From: Sophora flavescens
Lineage: Eukaryota; Streptophyta; Magnoliopsida; Fabales; Fabaceae
Assembly: GCA_030762895.1 (NCBI GenBank)
Contig: JAUPTC010000177.1
Location: 1 to 64,000 of the forward strand
DNA: 64,000 nucleotides
Reading direction: 5' to 3'
Shown: one piece after another, positions 23,640-36,800 of the stretch
Position numbering within the stretch: the first letter of the stretch is position 1
Layout of the letters: each line of letters begins with the position of its first letter
Program-made: the position numbers and the translations under genes
The notes under the pieces: model-generated
Told to the model about the DNA's origin: nothing
Databases searched by the model: none
What the model saw: the letters and a program-made list of their open reading frames with translations, nothing else

Positions 23640-26220
23640 GGTCAAATTCAAGGTTTAGGGTTTGAATTAGGGTATTGAGTTAGGGTTTTGGGAAAAATTA
23701 GGGTTCCAGGTCAAGTTTAGGGTTTCGGATCAAAATTAGGGTTTAGTGTTTGAATTAGGGTTTTGAGTTTAAAATAGGTTTTAGGGTCAAAAATAAGGTT
23801 AGAATTAGGGTTTTGGATTAAAATTTGGGTATTGGGTCCAAATTAGGGTTTTGGGTCAAAATTAGGGTTTAGGGTTGGAAATAGGGTTTTGAGTTAAAAA
23901 TAGGGTTTTGGGTCAAAAATAGGATTAGAATTAGGATTTTGGTTTAAAATTAGGGTTTCGCGTTAAAATTAGGGTTTAGGATTTGAATTAGGGTTTTGAG
24001 TTAAAAATAGGGTTTTGGGTCAAAATAGGGTAATAATTTAGGTTTTGGGTCAAAAATAAGGTTAGAATTTGGGTTTTGGGTAAAAATTAGGGTTTTTGTA
24101 ACAAATTAGGGTTTAGAGTTTGAATTAGGGTTTTGAGTTAAAAATAGGTTTTTGGGTAAAAAATAGGGTTAGAATTAGGGTTTTCGGTTAAAATTAGGGT
24201 TCTGGGTCAAAATTAGGGCTTAGGGTTAGAATTAGGGTTTTGGGTATAATTTGGGATTTGGGCCAAAATTAGGGTTCGGGGCCAAATTTAGTGTTTAGGG
24301 TTAAAATAGTGTTAGAATTAGGGTTTTATGTCAAAATTAGGGCTTTGGGTTAAAATTAGGGTATTGGGTCAAACATAGGGTCTAGGATTTGAATTAGTGT
24401 TTTGAGTTAAAAATAGGTTTTTGGGTCAGAAATAGGGTTAGAATTAGGGTTTTGGGTAAAAATTAGGGCTTTGGGTTAAAATTAGGGATTTGGATCAAAA
24501 TTTGGGTTTTGTGTCCAAATTAGGGTTTGAATTTGGGTTTAGGGTTAAAACTAGGGTTTCGGATCAAAATTAAGGTTCTGGGTCAAATTTAGAGTTTATT
24601 ATCAAAATTAGGGCTTTGTGTTAAAAATAGGGTTTTGGGTCAAAAATAAGGTTTGAATTAGGGTTGTGTGTTAAAAATAGGGCTCTGGGCAAAATTAGGG
24701 TTTAGGGTTTGAATTAGGGTTAGAATTATGCTTTTGGGTAACATTAGGGTTTCGGGTCAAAATTACGGTTCTGGATCAAATTTAGGGTCCAAATTAGGGT
24801 TTAGGGTTTGAATTAGGTTGAGTTTCAAATAGGGTTTTGGGAAAAATAAGGGTTCTGGGTCAAATTTAATGTTTAGGATCAAAATTAGTGTTTAGGGTTT
24901 GAATTAGGGTATTGAATTAGGGTTTAGGGTTTGAATTAGGGTATTGAGTTAGGGTTTTGGGAAAAATTAGGGTTCCAGGTCAAGTTTAGGGTTTCGGATC
25001 AAAATTAGGGTTTAGTGTTTGAATTAGGGTTTTGAGTTTAAAATAGGTTTTAGGGTAAAAAATAAGGTTAGAATTAGGGTTTTGGATTAAAATTTGGGTA
25101 TTGGGTCCAAATTAGGGTTTTGGGTCAAAATTAGGGTTTAGGGTTGGAAATAGGGTTTTGAGTTAAAAATAGGGTTTTGGGTCAAAAATAGGATTAGAAT
25201 TAGGATTTTGGTTTAAAATTAGGGTTTCGCGTTAAAATTAGGGTTTAGGATTTGAATTAGGGTTTTGAGTTAAAAATAGGGTTTTGGGTCAAAATAGGGT
25301 AATAATTTAGGTTTTGGGTCAAAAATAAGGTTAGAATTTGGGTTTGGGGTTAAAATTTGGGTATTGGGTCCAAATTAGGGTTTTGGGTAAAAATTAGGGT
25401 TTTTGTAACAAATTAGGGTTTAGAGTTTGAATTAGGGTTTTGAGTTAAAAATAGGTTTTTGGGTAAAAAATAGGGTTAGAATTAGGGTTTTCGGTTAAAA
25501 TTAGGGTTCTGGGTCAAAATTAGGGCTTAGGGTTAGAATTAGGGTTTTGGGTATAATTTGGGATTTGGGCCAAAATTAGGGTTCGGGGCCAAATTTAGTG
25601 TTTAGGGTTAAAATAGTGTTAGAATTAGGGTTTTATGTCAAAATTAGGGCTTTGGGTTAAAATTAGGGTATTGGGTCAAACATAGGGTCTAGGATTTGAA
25701 TTAGTGTTTTGAGTTAAAAATAGGTTTTGGGTCAGAAATAGGGTTAGAATTAGGGTTTTGGGTAAAAATTAGGGCTTTGGGTTAAAATTAGGGATTTGGA
25801 TCAAAATTTGGGTTTTGTGTCCAAATTAGGGTTTGAATTTGGGTTTAGGGTTAAAACTAGGGTTTCGGATCAAAATTAAGGTTCTGGGTCAAATTTAGAG
25901 TTTATTATCAAAATTAGGGCTTTGTGTTAAAAATAGGGTTTTGGGTCAAAAATAAGGTTTGAATTAGGGTTGTGTGTTAAAAATAGGGCTCTGGGCAAAA
26001 TTAGGGTTTAGGGTTTGAATTAGGGTTAGAATTATGCTTTTGGGTAACATTAGGGTTTCGGGTCAAAATTACGGTTCTGGATCAAATTTAGGGTCCAAAT
26101 TAGGGTTTAGGGTTTGAATTAGGTTGAGTTTCAAATAGGGTTTTGGGAAAAATAAGGGTTCTGGGTCAAATTTAATGTTTAGGATCAAAATTAGTGTTTA
26201 GGGTTTGAATTAGGGTATTG
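23640..26220 (+). repeat. Recent tandem duplication of about 1.27-1.31 kb in the satellite
   Basis: Two almost identical copies lie head to tail, about 23640-24917 and 24918-26220. The rare phrase GGGTTCCAGGTCAAG occurs at 23701 and 24970, an offset of 1269. A second marker, TTATTATCAAAATTAGGGC, has an offset of about 1306. The change is explained by an extra run of about 38 bp in the second copy near 25345 and a 1-bp indel near 25726. Otherwise I see almost no differences, so this is among the youngest amplifications in the array. Confidence 0.85.
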
Positions 26221-29200
26221 AGTTAAAATTAGGGTTTTGGGAAAAATTAGGGTTCTGGGTCAAATTTAGGGTTTCGGATTAAAATTAAGGCTTAGGGTTT
26301 GAATTAGGGTTTTGAGTTTAAAATAGGGTTTGGGGGTTAAAATTTGGGTATTGGGTCCAAATTAGGGTTTTGGGTCAAAATTAGAGTTTAGGGTTTGAAT
26401 TAAGGTTTTGAGTTAAAAATAGGGTTTTGGGTCAAAAATAGGGTTTCGGGTCAAAATTAGGGTTCAGGGTCAGATTTAGGATTTAGGGTTTTAAATAATG
26501 TTTTGAGTTTAAAATAGGGTTTTGGGTCAAAAATAGGGTTAGAATTAGGGTTTGGCGTTAAAAGTAGGGTTACGGGTCAAAATTAGGTTTTTGGGTCAAA
26601 TTTTGGGTTTAGGGTCAAAATTAGGGTTTAGGGTTTGAATTAGGGTTTTGAGTTAAAAATAGGGTTTTGGGTCAAAATAGGGTTAGAATTAAGGTTTTGG
26701 GTCATAACTTGGGTTTTGGGTCCAAATTTTGGTTTTGGGTCAAAATCAGGGTTTAGGGTTTGAATTAAGGTTTTGAGTTATAAATAGGGTTTTGGGTCAA
26801 AAATAAAGTTAGAATTTGGGTTTGGGGTCAAAATTAGGGCTCTGGGTTAAAATTAGGGTTTTGGGCCAAAATTAGGGTTTTTGGTACAAATTAGGGTTTA
26901 GGGTTTGAATTAGGGTTTTGAATGAAAAATAGGTTTTTGGGTCAAAAATAGGGTTAGAATTAGGGTTCCGGGACAAAAATAGGGTTTAGGGTTAGAATTT
27001 GGGTTTTGGGTAAAATTAGGGTTTTGGGTCAAAATTAGGGTTCGGGGTCAAATTTAAGGTTTAGCATCAAAGTTAGGGTTTAGGGTTAGAAATAGGGTTT
27101 TACGTCAAAAATAGGGTAAGAATTAGGGTTTTAGCTCAAAAGTAGGGCTTTGGGTTAAAATTAGGGTTTTGGGTCAAACATAGGGTGTAGGGTTTGAATA
27201 AGGGTGTTGGGTCAGAATTAGGGTTTTGGGTTAAAATTAGGGTTTTGGTTTAAAATAAGGGTTTCGGGTCAAAATTAGGGTTCTGGGTCAAAATTAGGGT
27301 TTAGGGTTTGAATTAGGGTTAGAACTAGTCTTTTGGGTAAAATTAGGGTTTCGGGTCAAAATTAGGATTTTGGGTCAAATTAGGGTTTAGGGTTTGAATT
27401 AGGTTTTGAGTTTAAAATAGGGTTTTGGGTCAAAAATAGGGTTAGAATTAGTGTTTAGGATCAAAATTAGGGTTTTGAGTTAAAATTAGGGTTTTGGGAA
27501 AAATTAGGGTTCTGGGTCAAATTTAGGGTTTCTGATCAAAATTAGGGTTTAGGGTTTGAATTTGGGTTTTGAGTTTAAAATAGGGTTTAGGGTCAAAAAT
27601 AAGGTTAGAATTAGGGTTTTGGGTTAAAATTTGGGTATTGGGTCCAAATTAGGGTTTTGGCTCAAATTTAGAGTTTAGGGTTTGAATTAAGGTTTTGAGT
27701 TTAAAATAGGGTTTTGGGTCAAAAAAGGGGTTAGAATTAGGGTTTGGTTTAAAATTAAGGTTTCGGGTCAAAATTAGGGTTCTGGGTCAAAATTAGGGCT
27801 TTGGGTTACAATTAGGGTTTTGGGTTAAAATTAGTGTTAAGGATCAAAATTAGGGTTTAGGGTTTGAATTAGGGTTTTGAGTTTAAAATAGGGTTTTGTG
27901 TCAAAATTAGCGATTTGGTGTTAAATTAGGGTTTTGGGTCAAGGTTTGAAATAGGGTTTTGAGTTAAAAATAGGGTTTCAGGTCAAAATAGTGTTAAAAT
28001 TAGGGTTTTGGGTTAAAATTTAGGGTTTCAGGTAAAAATTAGGGTTTTGGGTCAAAATTAGGATTTATGGTTTGATTTAGGGTTAGAATTAGGCATTTTG
28101 TTAAAATTATGGTTTTGGTCAAAAATAGGGTTCTGGGTCTAATTTAGGGTTTAGGGTCAAAATTTGGGTTTTGGGAATTAAGGTTTTGGGTCAAATTTAA
28201 AGTTTAGGATCAAAATATGGGTTTTGGGTCAAAATAGGGTTTTGATTTTAAAATAGGGTTTTGGGTCAAAACATGGGTTTTGGGTCCAAAATTGGGTTTT
28301 GGGTCAAAATTAGGGTTTAGGGTTTGAATTAAGGTTTTGATTTAAAAATAGGGTTTTGGGTCAAAAATAAGGTTAGAATTAGGGTTTTGGGTTAAAATTA
28401 GGGTTTTGGGTCAAAATTTTGTTAAAATTAGGGTTTTGGGTTAAAATTTAGGGTTTCGGGTAAAAATTAGGGTTCTGGGTCAAATTTAGGATTTATGGTT
28501 TGATTTAGGGTTAGAATTAGACATTTTGGTAAAATTAGGGTTTCGGGTCAAAAATAGGGTTCTGGGTCTAATTTAGGGTTTAGGGTCAAAATTAGGGTTT
28601 TGGGTCAAATTTAAGGTTTAGGATCAAAGTATGGGTTTTGGGTCGAAATAGGGTTTTGAGTTTAAAATAGGGTTTTGGGTCCAAAATTGGGTTTTGGGTC
28701 AAAATTAGGGTTTAGGGTTTGAATTAAGGTTTTGAGTTAAAAATAGGGTTTTGGGTCAAAAATAAGGTTAGAATTAGGGTTTTGGGTTAAAATTAGGGTT
28801 TCGAGTCAAAATTAGGTTTTTGGGTCAAATTTTGGTTTTATGGTTAAAGTTAGGGTTTAGGGTTTGAAATAGGGTTTTGAGTTTAAAATAGGGTTTTGGG
28901 TCAAAAATAGGGTTACTATTAGGGTTTTGGGTTAAAATTAGGGTTGTGTCAAAATTAGGGCATAGGGTTAGATTTTGGGTAAAATTAGGGTTTCGGGTCA
29001 AAATTAGGGTTCGGGGTCAAAATTAGGGTTTGGGTCAAAATTAGGCTTTAGGGTTTGAAATAGGGTTTTGGGTCAAAAATAGGGTTAAAATTAGGGTTTC
29101 GGGTCAAAATTAGGGTTCGGGGTCAAATTTAGGGTTTAGGGTCAAAATTAGGTTTTAGGGTTTGAAATAGGGTTTTTGGTCAAAAATAGGGTTTAAATTA

Positions 29201-31429
29201 GGGTTTCGGGTCAAATTTTGGGTTTAGGGTCAATATTAGGGTTTAGGGTTTGAATTAGGGTTTTGAGTTAAAAATAAGGTTTTTGGTCAAAATAGGGTTA
29301 GAATTAAGGTTTTGGGTCAAAATAGGGTTAAAATTAGGGTTTTGGGTCCAAATTTGGGTTTAGGGTTTGAATTAAGGTTTTGAGTTAAAAATAGTTTTTT
29401 GGGTCAGAAATTGGATTATAATTAGGGTTTCGGATCAATTTTTGGGTTTATGGTCAAAATTAGGGTTTAGGGTTTGAATTAGGGTTTTGAGTTAAAAATA
29501 GGGTTAGAATTTGGGTTTTGGGTCAAAACTAGGATTTGGGTTTAAATTAGGGTTTTGGGTTAAAATTAGGGTATCTGGTCAAAATTAGGATTCCGAGTCA
29601 AAATTAGGGTTTAGGGTTTGAATTACGGTTAGAATTAGGCTTTTGGGTAAAATTAGGGTTTCGGGTCAAAATTAGGGTTCTGGGTCAATTTTAGGGTCCA
29701 AATTAGGGTTTTGGGTTAGAATTAGGTTTTGAGTTTAAAATAGGGTTTTGGTCAAAAAAAGGTTTAGAATTAGGGTTTTGGGTTAAAATTAGGGTTTTGA
29801 TTTAAAATTAGGGTTTTGGGAAAATTTAGGGTTCTTGGTCAAATTTAGGTTTTTGGATCAAAATTAGGGTTTGAATTAGGGTTTTGAGTTTAAAATAGTG
29901 TTTTGGGTCAAAAATATGGTTAGAATTAGGGTTTTGGGTTAAAATGTTGGTATTGGGTCCAAATTAGGGTTTTGGCTCAAGATCATAGTTTAGGGTTTGA
30001 ATAAAGGTTTTGAGTTAAAAATAGGGTTTTGGGTCAAAAATAGGGTTAGAATTAGGGTTTTGGTTTAAAATTAGGGTTTAGGGTCAAAATTAGGGTTCAG
30101 TGTCATAATTAGGGTTGAGGGTTTGAAATAGGGTTTTGAGTTTAAAATAGGGTTTTTGGTCAAAAATAGGGTTAGAATTAGGGTTTTGCGTTAAAATTAG
30201 GGTTACGGGTCAAAATAGGGTTTTGGGTCAAAACTTGGGTTTTGGGTCCAAATTTGGGTTTTGGGTCAAAATTAGGGTTTAGGGTTTGAATTAAGGTTTT
30301 GGGTTAAAAATAGGGTTTTTCGTCAAAAATAGGGTTAGAATTAGGGTTTCTGGGTTAATATTAGGGTTTCGAGTCAAAATTAGTTTTTTGGGTCAAATTT
30401 TGGGTTTATGGTCAAAGTTAGGGTTTAGGGTTTGAAATAGGGTTTTGAGTTTACAATAGGGTTTTGGGTCAAAAATAGGGTTAGTATTAGTGTTTTGCGT
30501 CAAAATTAGGGCTCCGGGTTAAAATTAAGGTTTTGGGACAAAATTAGGGTTTTTGGTACAAATTAGGGTTTAGGGTTTGAATTAGGGTTTTGAGTTATAG
30601 ATATGTTTTTGGGTCAAAAATAGGGTTAGAATTAGGGGTTTGGTTTAAAATTAGGGTTGTGTCAAAATTAGGGCTTATGGTAGAATTAGGATTTTGGATA
30701 AAATTAGGGTTTCGGGTCAAAATTGGGGTTCGGGGTCAAATTTAGGTTCCAAATTAGGGTTTAGGGTTTGAATTAGGTTGAGTTTCAAATAGGGTTTTGG
30801 GTCTAAAATAGGGTTAGAATTAGGGTTTTGGGTTAGAATTAGGATTTTGGGTAAAATTAGGGTATTGGGTCAAAATTAGGGTTTTGGTACAAATTAGGGT
30901 TTAGGGTTTGAATTAGGGTTTTGAGTTAAAAATAGGTTTTTGGGTCAAAAATAGGGTTAGAATTAGGGTATTGGGGTTAAAATTAGGGTTCTGGGTCAAA
31001 ATTAGGGCCTAGTGTTAGAATTAGGGTTAGAATTAGGGTTTTGCGTAAATTTTGGGTTTCGGGTCAAAATTAGGGTTCTCGCTCAAAATTAGGGTTTAAG
31101 GTTAGAATTAGGCTTTTGGGTAAAATTAGGGTTTCGGATCAAAATTACGGTTCTATGTCAAATATAGGGTCCAAATTAGGGTTTAGGGTTTGTATGAGGT
31201 TTTGAGTTTAAAATAGGGTTTTGGGTAAAAAAATAGGGTTAGAATTAGGGTTTTTGGTTAAAATTAGGGTGTCGGGTCAAATTTAAGGTTTAGGATCAAA
31301 ATTAGGGTTTAGGGTTTGAATTTGTGTTAGAATTAGGCTTTTGGGTAAAATTAGGGTTTCGGGTCAAAATTAGGGTTCTTGGGTCAAATTTAGGGTTTAG
31401 GGTCCAAATTAGGTTTTGAGTTTAAAATA

Positions 31430-33370
31430 GGGTTTTGGGTCAAAATAGGGTTAAATCAGGGTTGTGTCAAAATTAGGGCTTAGGGTTAGAATTTGGGTTA
31501 GAATTAGGATTTTGGGTAAAATTAGGGTTTCTTGGTCAAATTTAGGGTTTAGGGTCAAAATTAGGGTTTAGGGTTTGTAATAGGGTTTTGAGTTTAAAAT
31601 AGGGTTTTGGGCCAAAAATAATGTTAGAATTAGGGTTTTAGGTCAAAATTAGGGCTTTGGGTTAAAACTAAGGTTTTGGGTCAAACATAGGGTTTAGGGT
31701 TTGAATTAGGGTTTTGAGTTAAAAATAGGATTTTGGGTCAGAAATAGGGTTAGAATTAGGGTTTTGGGTTAAAATTAGAGTTTCGGGTCAAATTTTGGGT
31801 TTAGGGTCAAAATCAGGTTTTTGGGTCAAAAATAGGGTTAGAATTAGGGATTTGGGTCAAAATTAGGGCTTTGGGTTAAAAATACGGATTTGGGTTAAAA
31901 TTAGGGTTTTGGTTTAAAATTAGGGTTTCGGGTCAAAATTAGGGTTCTGGGTCAAAATTAGGGTTTCAGATCAAAATTAGGGTTTGAATTAGGGCTTTGT
32001 GTTAAAAATATGGTTTTGGGTCAAAAATAAGGTTAGAATTAGGGTTTTGGGTCAAAATTAGGGCTTTGGGTTAAAATTAGGGTTTTGGGTCAAAATATGG
32101 GTTTTGGGTCCAAATTAGGGTTTAGGTTTGAATTTGGGTTTTGAGTTAAAACTAGGGTTTCGGATCAAAATTAGGGTTCTGGGTAAAATTTAGAGTTTAG
32201 TATCAAAATTAGGGTTTGAATTATGGCTTTGTGTTAAAAATAGGGTTTTGGGTCAAAAATAAGGTTAGAATTAGGGTTTTGGGTTAAAATTTAGGGTTTC
32301 GGGTCAAAATTAGGGTTCTGGGTCAAAATTAGGGTTTAGGGTTTGAATTAGGGTTAGAATTATGCTTTTGGGTAAAATTAGTGTTTCGGGTCAAAATTAC
32401 GGTTCTGGGCCAAATTTAGGGCCCAAATTAGGGTTTAGGGTTTGAGTTAGGTTGAGTTTCAAATAGGGTTTTAGGTCTAAAATAGGGTTAGAATTAGGGT
32501 ATTGGGTTAAAATTAGGGTTCTGGGTCAAATTTAAGGTTTAGGATCAAAATTAGGGTTTAGGGTTTGAATTAGGGTATTGAGTTAGGGTTTTGGGAAAAA
32601 TTAGGGTTCCAGGTCAAGTTTTGGGTTTTGGATCAAAATTAGGGTTTAGTGTTTGAATTAGGGTTTTGAGTTTAAAATAGGCTTTAGGGTCAAAAATAAG
32701 GTTAGAATTAGGGTTTTGGATTAAAATTTGGGTATTGGGTCCAAATTAGGGTTTTGGGTCAAAATTAGGGTTTAGGGTTGGAAATAGGGTTTTGAGATAA
32801 AAATAGGGTTTTGGGTCAAAAATAGGATTAGAATTAGGGTTTTGGTTTAAAATTAAGGTTTCGCGTTAAAATTAGTGTTTAGGATTTGAATTAGGGTTTT
32901 GAGTTAAAAATAGGGTTTTGGGTCAAAATAGGGTAATAATTTAGGTTTTGGGTCAAAAATAAGGTTAGAATTTGGGTTTGGGGTTAAAATTTGGGTATTG
33001 GGTCAAAATTAGGGTTTTGGGTAAAAATTAGGGTTTTGTAACAAATTAGGGTTTAGAGTTTGAATTAGGGTTTTGAGTTAAAAATAGGTTTTGGGTCCAA
33101 AATAGGGTTAGAATTAGGGTTTCGGTTAAAATTAGGGTTCTGGGACAAAATCAGCGCTCAGGGTTAGAATTTGGGTTAGAATGAGGGATTTGGGTATAAT
33201 TTGGGATTCAGGCCAAAATTTGGGTTCGGGGGCTATATTTGGGTTTAGGGTTAAAATAGGGTTAGAATTAGGGTTTTATGTCAATATTAGGGCTTTGGGT
33301 TAAAATTAGGGTATTGGGTCAAACATAGGGTCTAGGATTTGAATTAGTGTTGAGTTAAAAATAGGTTTTG
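31430..33370 (+). repeat. Diverged copy of the 22.5-24.4 kb satellite segment
   Basis: The ordered variants of about 22560-24430 recur here: GGGTTGTGTCAAAATTAGGG, GGGTTAGAATTTGGGTTAGAA, the three-step GGGCTTTGTG run, GGGCCCAAATTAGGG, GGTTCCAGGTCAAG and GGGTAATAATTTAGG. There are scattered substitutions and a shorter tail. The offset is about 8.9 kb. It shows long-range transposition or unequal exchange of kilobase blocks. Confidence 0.6.
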
Positions 33371-33420
33371 GGTGAAATAGGGTTAGAATTAGGGTTTTGG
33401 TTAAAAATTAGGGTTTTGGG

Positions 33421-33822
33421 TCAAATTTTGGGTTTAGGGTTTGAAATAGGGTTTTGAGTCAAAAATAGGATTTTGGGGTCAAAATAGGGTTAGAATTAGG
33501 GTTTTGGGTCAAAATTAGGGCTTTGGGTTAAAATTAGGGTTTTGGTTTAAAATAAGGGTTTCGGTTCAAAATTAGGGTTAAGGTCAAAATTAGGGTTTAG
33601 GGTCAAATTTTTGGTTTAGGGTCAAATTTTGGGTCTAGGGTTTGAAATAGGGTTTTGAGTCAAAAATAGGATTTTGGGGCCAAAATAGGGTTAGAATTAG
33701 GGTTTTGGGTCAAAATTAGGGCTTTGGGTTAAAATTAGGGTTTTGGTTTAAAATAAGGGTTTCGGGTCAAAATTAGGGTTCTGGGTCAAAATTAGGGTTT
33801 AGGGTCAAATTTTCGGTTTAGG
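33421..33822 (+). repeat. Two tandem 201-bp satellite blocks
   Basis: Copies start at 33421 and 33622. Both read TCAAATTTTGGGT..TAGGG and share the unusual GGATTTTGGGG(T/C)CAAAATAGGG and TTTAAAATAAGGGTTTCGG. They differ at only a handful of bases. Confidence 0.7.
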
Positions 33823-36800
33823 GTCAAATTTAGGTTTTTGAGTTAAAAATAGGGTTTTGGGACAATATGGGGTTAGAATTAGGGTTTTGGGTCTAAATTT
33901 GGGTTTAGGGTTTGAATTAAGGTTTTGAGTTTAAAATAGGGTTTTGGGTCAAAAATTAGGTTAGAATTAGGGTTTTGGGTCAAAATTAGGGTTCTGGGTT
34001 AAAATTAGGGGTTTGGGTCAAAATTAGGGTTTTTGGTACGAATTAGGGTTTAGGGTTTGAATTAGGGTTTTCTGTTAAAAATAGGGTTTTGGGTCAAAAA
34101 TAGGGTTAGAATTAGGGTTTTGGGTTAAAATTAGGGTTCTGGGTCAAATTTAGGGTTTAGGGTTTAAATTAGTGTTTAGGATCAAAATAGGGTTTAGGGT
34201 TTGAATTAGGGTTGAGTTTAAAATAGGGTTTTGTGTCAAAATTACGGATTTGGTGTTAAATTAGGGTTTTGGGTCAAGGTTTGAATTAGGGTTTTGAGTT
34301 AAAAATAGGGTTTTGGGTCAAAAATAGTGTTAAAATTAGGGTTTTGGGTCAGATTTAGGGTTTAGGGTTCGAAATAGGGTTTTGAGTTTGAAATAGGGTT
34401 TTGGGTCAAAATTAGGGCTTTGGGTTACAAATAGGGTTTTGGGTTAAAATTAGTGTTTAGGATCAAAATTAGGCTTTACAGTTTGAATTAGGGTTTTGAG
34501 TTTAAAATAGGGTTTGGGTCAAAATAGGGTTAAAATTAGAGTTTTGGGTTAAAATTATGGGTTTCGCGTAAAAATTGGGGTTCTGCGTCAAAATTAGGAT
34601 TTAGGGTTAGAATTAGGCTTTTTGTTAAAATTAGGGTTTCGGGTCAAAATTAGGGTTCTGGGTCAAATTTAGGGTTTAGGGTTTGAATTAGGTTTTGAGT
34701 GTAAAATTGGATTTTTGGTCAAAAATAGGGTTAGAATTAGGGTTTTGGGTTAAAATAAGGGTTCTGGGGTCAAATTTAGGGTTTAGGATCAAAATTAGGG
34801 TTTGAATTAGGGTTTTGAGTTTAAAATAGGGTTTTGGGTCAAAAATAAGGTTTGAATTAGGGTTTGGGGTTAAAATTTGGGTATTGGGTCCAAATTAGGG
34901 TTTTGGGTCCAAATTAGAGTTTAGGGTTTGAATTAAGGTTTTGAGTTAAAATTGGGTCAAAATAGGGTTAGAATTAGGGTTTTGTTTTAAAATTAGGGTT
35001 TCGGGTGAAAATTTGGGTTCTGGGTCAGATTTAGGGTTTAGGGTTTGAAATAGGTTTTTCAGTTTAAAATATGGTTTTGGGTCAAAAATAGGGTTAGAAT
35101 TAGGGTTTTGGGTCAAAATTATGGTTCTGGTACAGATTCAAGGTTTAGGGTCATAATTAGGGTTTAGGTTTTGAAATAGGGTTTTGAGTTTAAGATAGGG
35201 TTTTGGGTCAAAAATAGGGTTACAATTAGGGTTTTGGGTCAAAATTAGGGCTTTGCGTTACAATTAGGGTTTTTGCGTTAAAATTAGTGTTTGGGATCAA
35301 AATTAGGGTTTAGGGTTTGAATTAGGGTTAAAATTAGGGTTTTGGGTTAAAATTTAGGGTTTCGGGTCAAATTAGGGTTGTTTCAAATTTATGGTTTAGG
35401 GTTTGAATTAGGGTTAGAATAAGGCTTTTGGGTAAAATTAGGTTTTCTGGTCAAAATTATGGTTCTGGGTAAAATTTACGGTTTAGGTTCAAAATTAGGG
35501 TTTAGTGTTTGAATTAGGGTTTTGAGTTTAAAATAGGGTTTTGGGACAAAATAGGGTTAGAATTAGGGTTTTGGGTCAAGACTTGGGTTTTGGGTCAAAA
35601 TTAGGATTTAGGGTTTGAATTAGGGCTTTGTGTTAAAAAATAGGGTTTTGGGTCAAAATTAGGGTTTTTGTTACAAATTAGGGTTTAGGGTTTGAATTAT
35701 GGTTTTGAGTTAAAAATATTTTTTGGGTCAAATATAGGGTTAGAATTAGGGTTTTGGGATAAAATTAGGGTTAGAATTAGTGTTTTAGGTCAAAATTAGG
35801 GCTTTGGGTTAAAATTAGGGTTTTGAGTCAAACATAGGGTTTAGGGTTTGAATTAGGGTTTTGAGTTAAAAATAGGATTTTGGGTCAAAAATTAGGTTAG
35901 AATTAGGGTTTTGGGTCAAAATTAGGGCATTGTGATAAATTTTGGGTTTGGGTAAAAATTAGGATTTTGGTTTAAAATTAGGGTTTCGGGTTAAAATTTG
36001 GGTTTTGGGTCCAAATTAGGGTTTTGGGTCAAATTTAGGGTTTAATTTCAAAATTAGGGTTTGAATTAGGGCTTTGTGTTAAAAATAGGGTTTCTGGTCA
36101 AAATTAGGGTTCTGGATTAAAATTAGGGTTTACGGTCCAAATTAGGGTTTGAATTAGGGTTTTGGGTTAAAATTAGGGTTTTGGGAAAAATTAGGGTTCC
36201 GGGTCAAATTTAGGGTTTGAGGGTTTGAATTAAGGTTTTGAGTTAAAAATAGGGTTTTCGGTCAAAAATAAGGTAGGAATTACAGTTTGGGGTTAAAATT
36301 TGGGTATTGGGTCCAAATTAGAGTTTTGGATCAAAATTAGGGCTTTGGGTTAAAATTAGGGTTTTGGTTTAAAATTAGGGATTCGTGTCAAAATTAGGGT
36401 TCTGGGTCAAATTTAGGGTTTAGGATCGAAATTAGGATTTAGGGCTTTAAATAGGGTTTTGAGTTTAAAATAAGTTTGAGACAAAAATATGGTTAGAATT
36501 AGGGTTTTGGGTCAAAATTAGGGCTTTGGGATAAAACTAGGGTATCGGGTCAAATTTTGGGTTATGGGTCAAATTTAGGGTTTAGGATCAAAATTAGGGT
36601 TTTGGGTTTGAAATAGGGTTTTGAGTTTAAAATACGGTTAGAATTAGGGTTTTGGGGCAAAATTAGGACTTTGGGTTAAAATTAGGGTTTTGGGTCCAAA
36701 TTAGGGTTTCGGGTCAAAATTAGAGTTTAGGGTTTGAATTATGGTTTTGAGTTAAAAGTAGAATTTTGGGTCAAAAATAGGGTTAGAATTAGGGTTTGGG

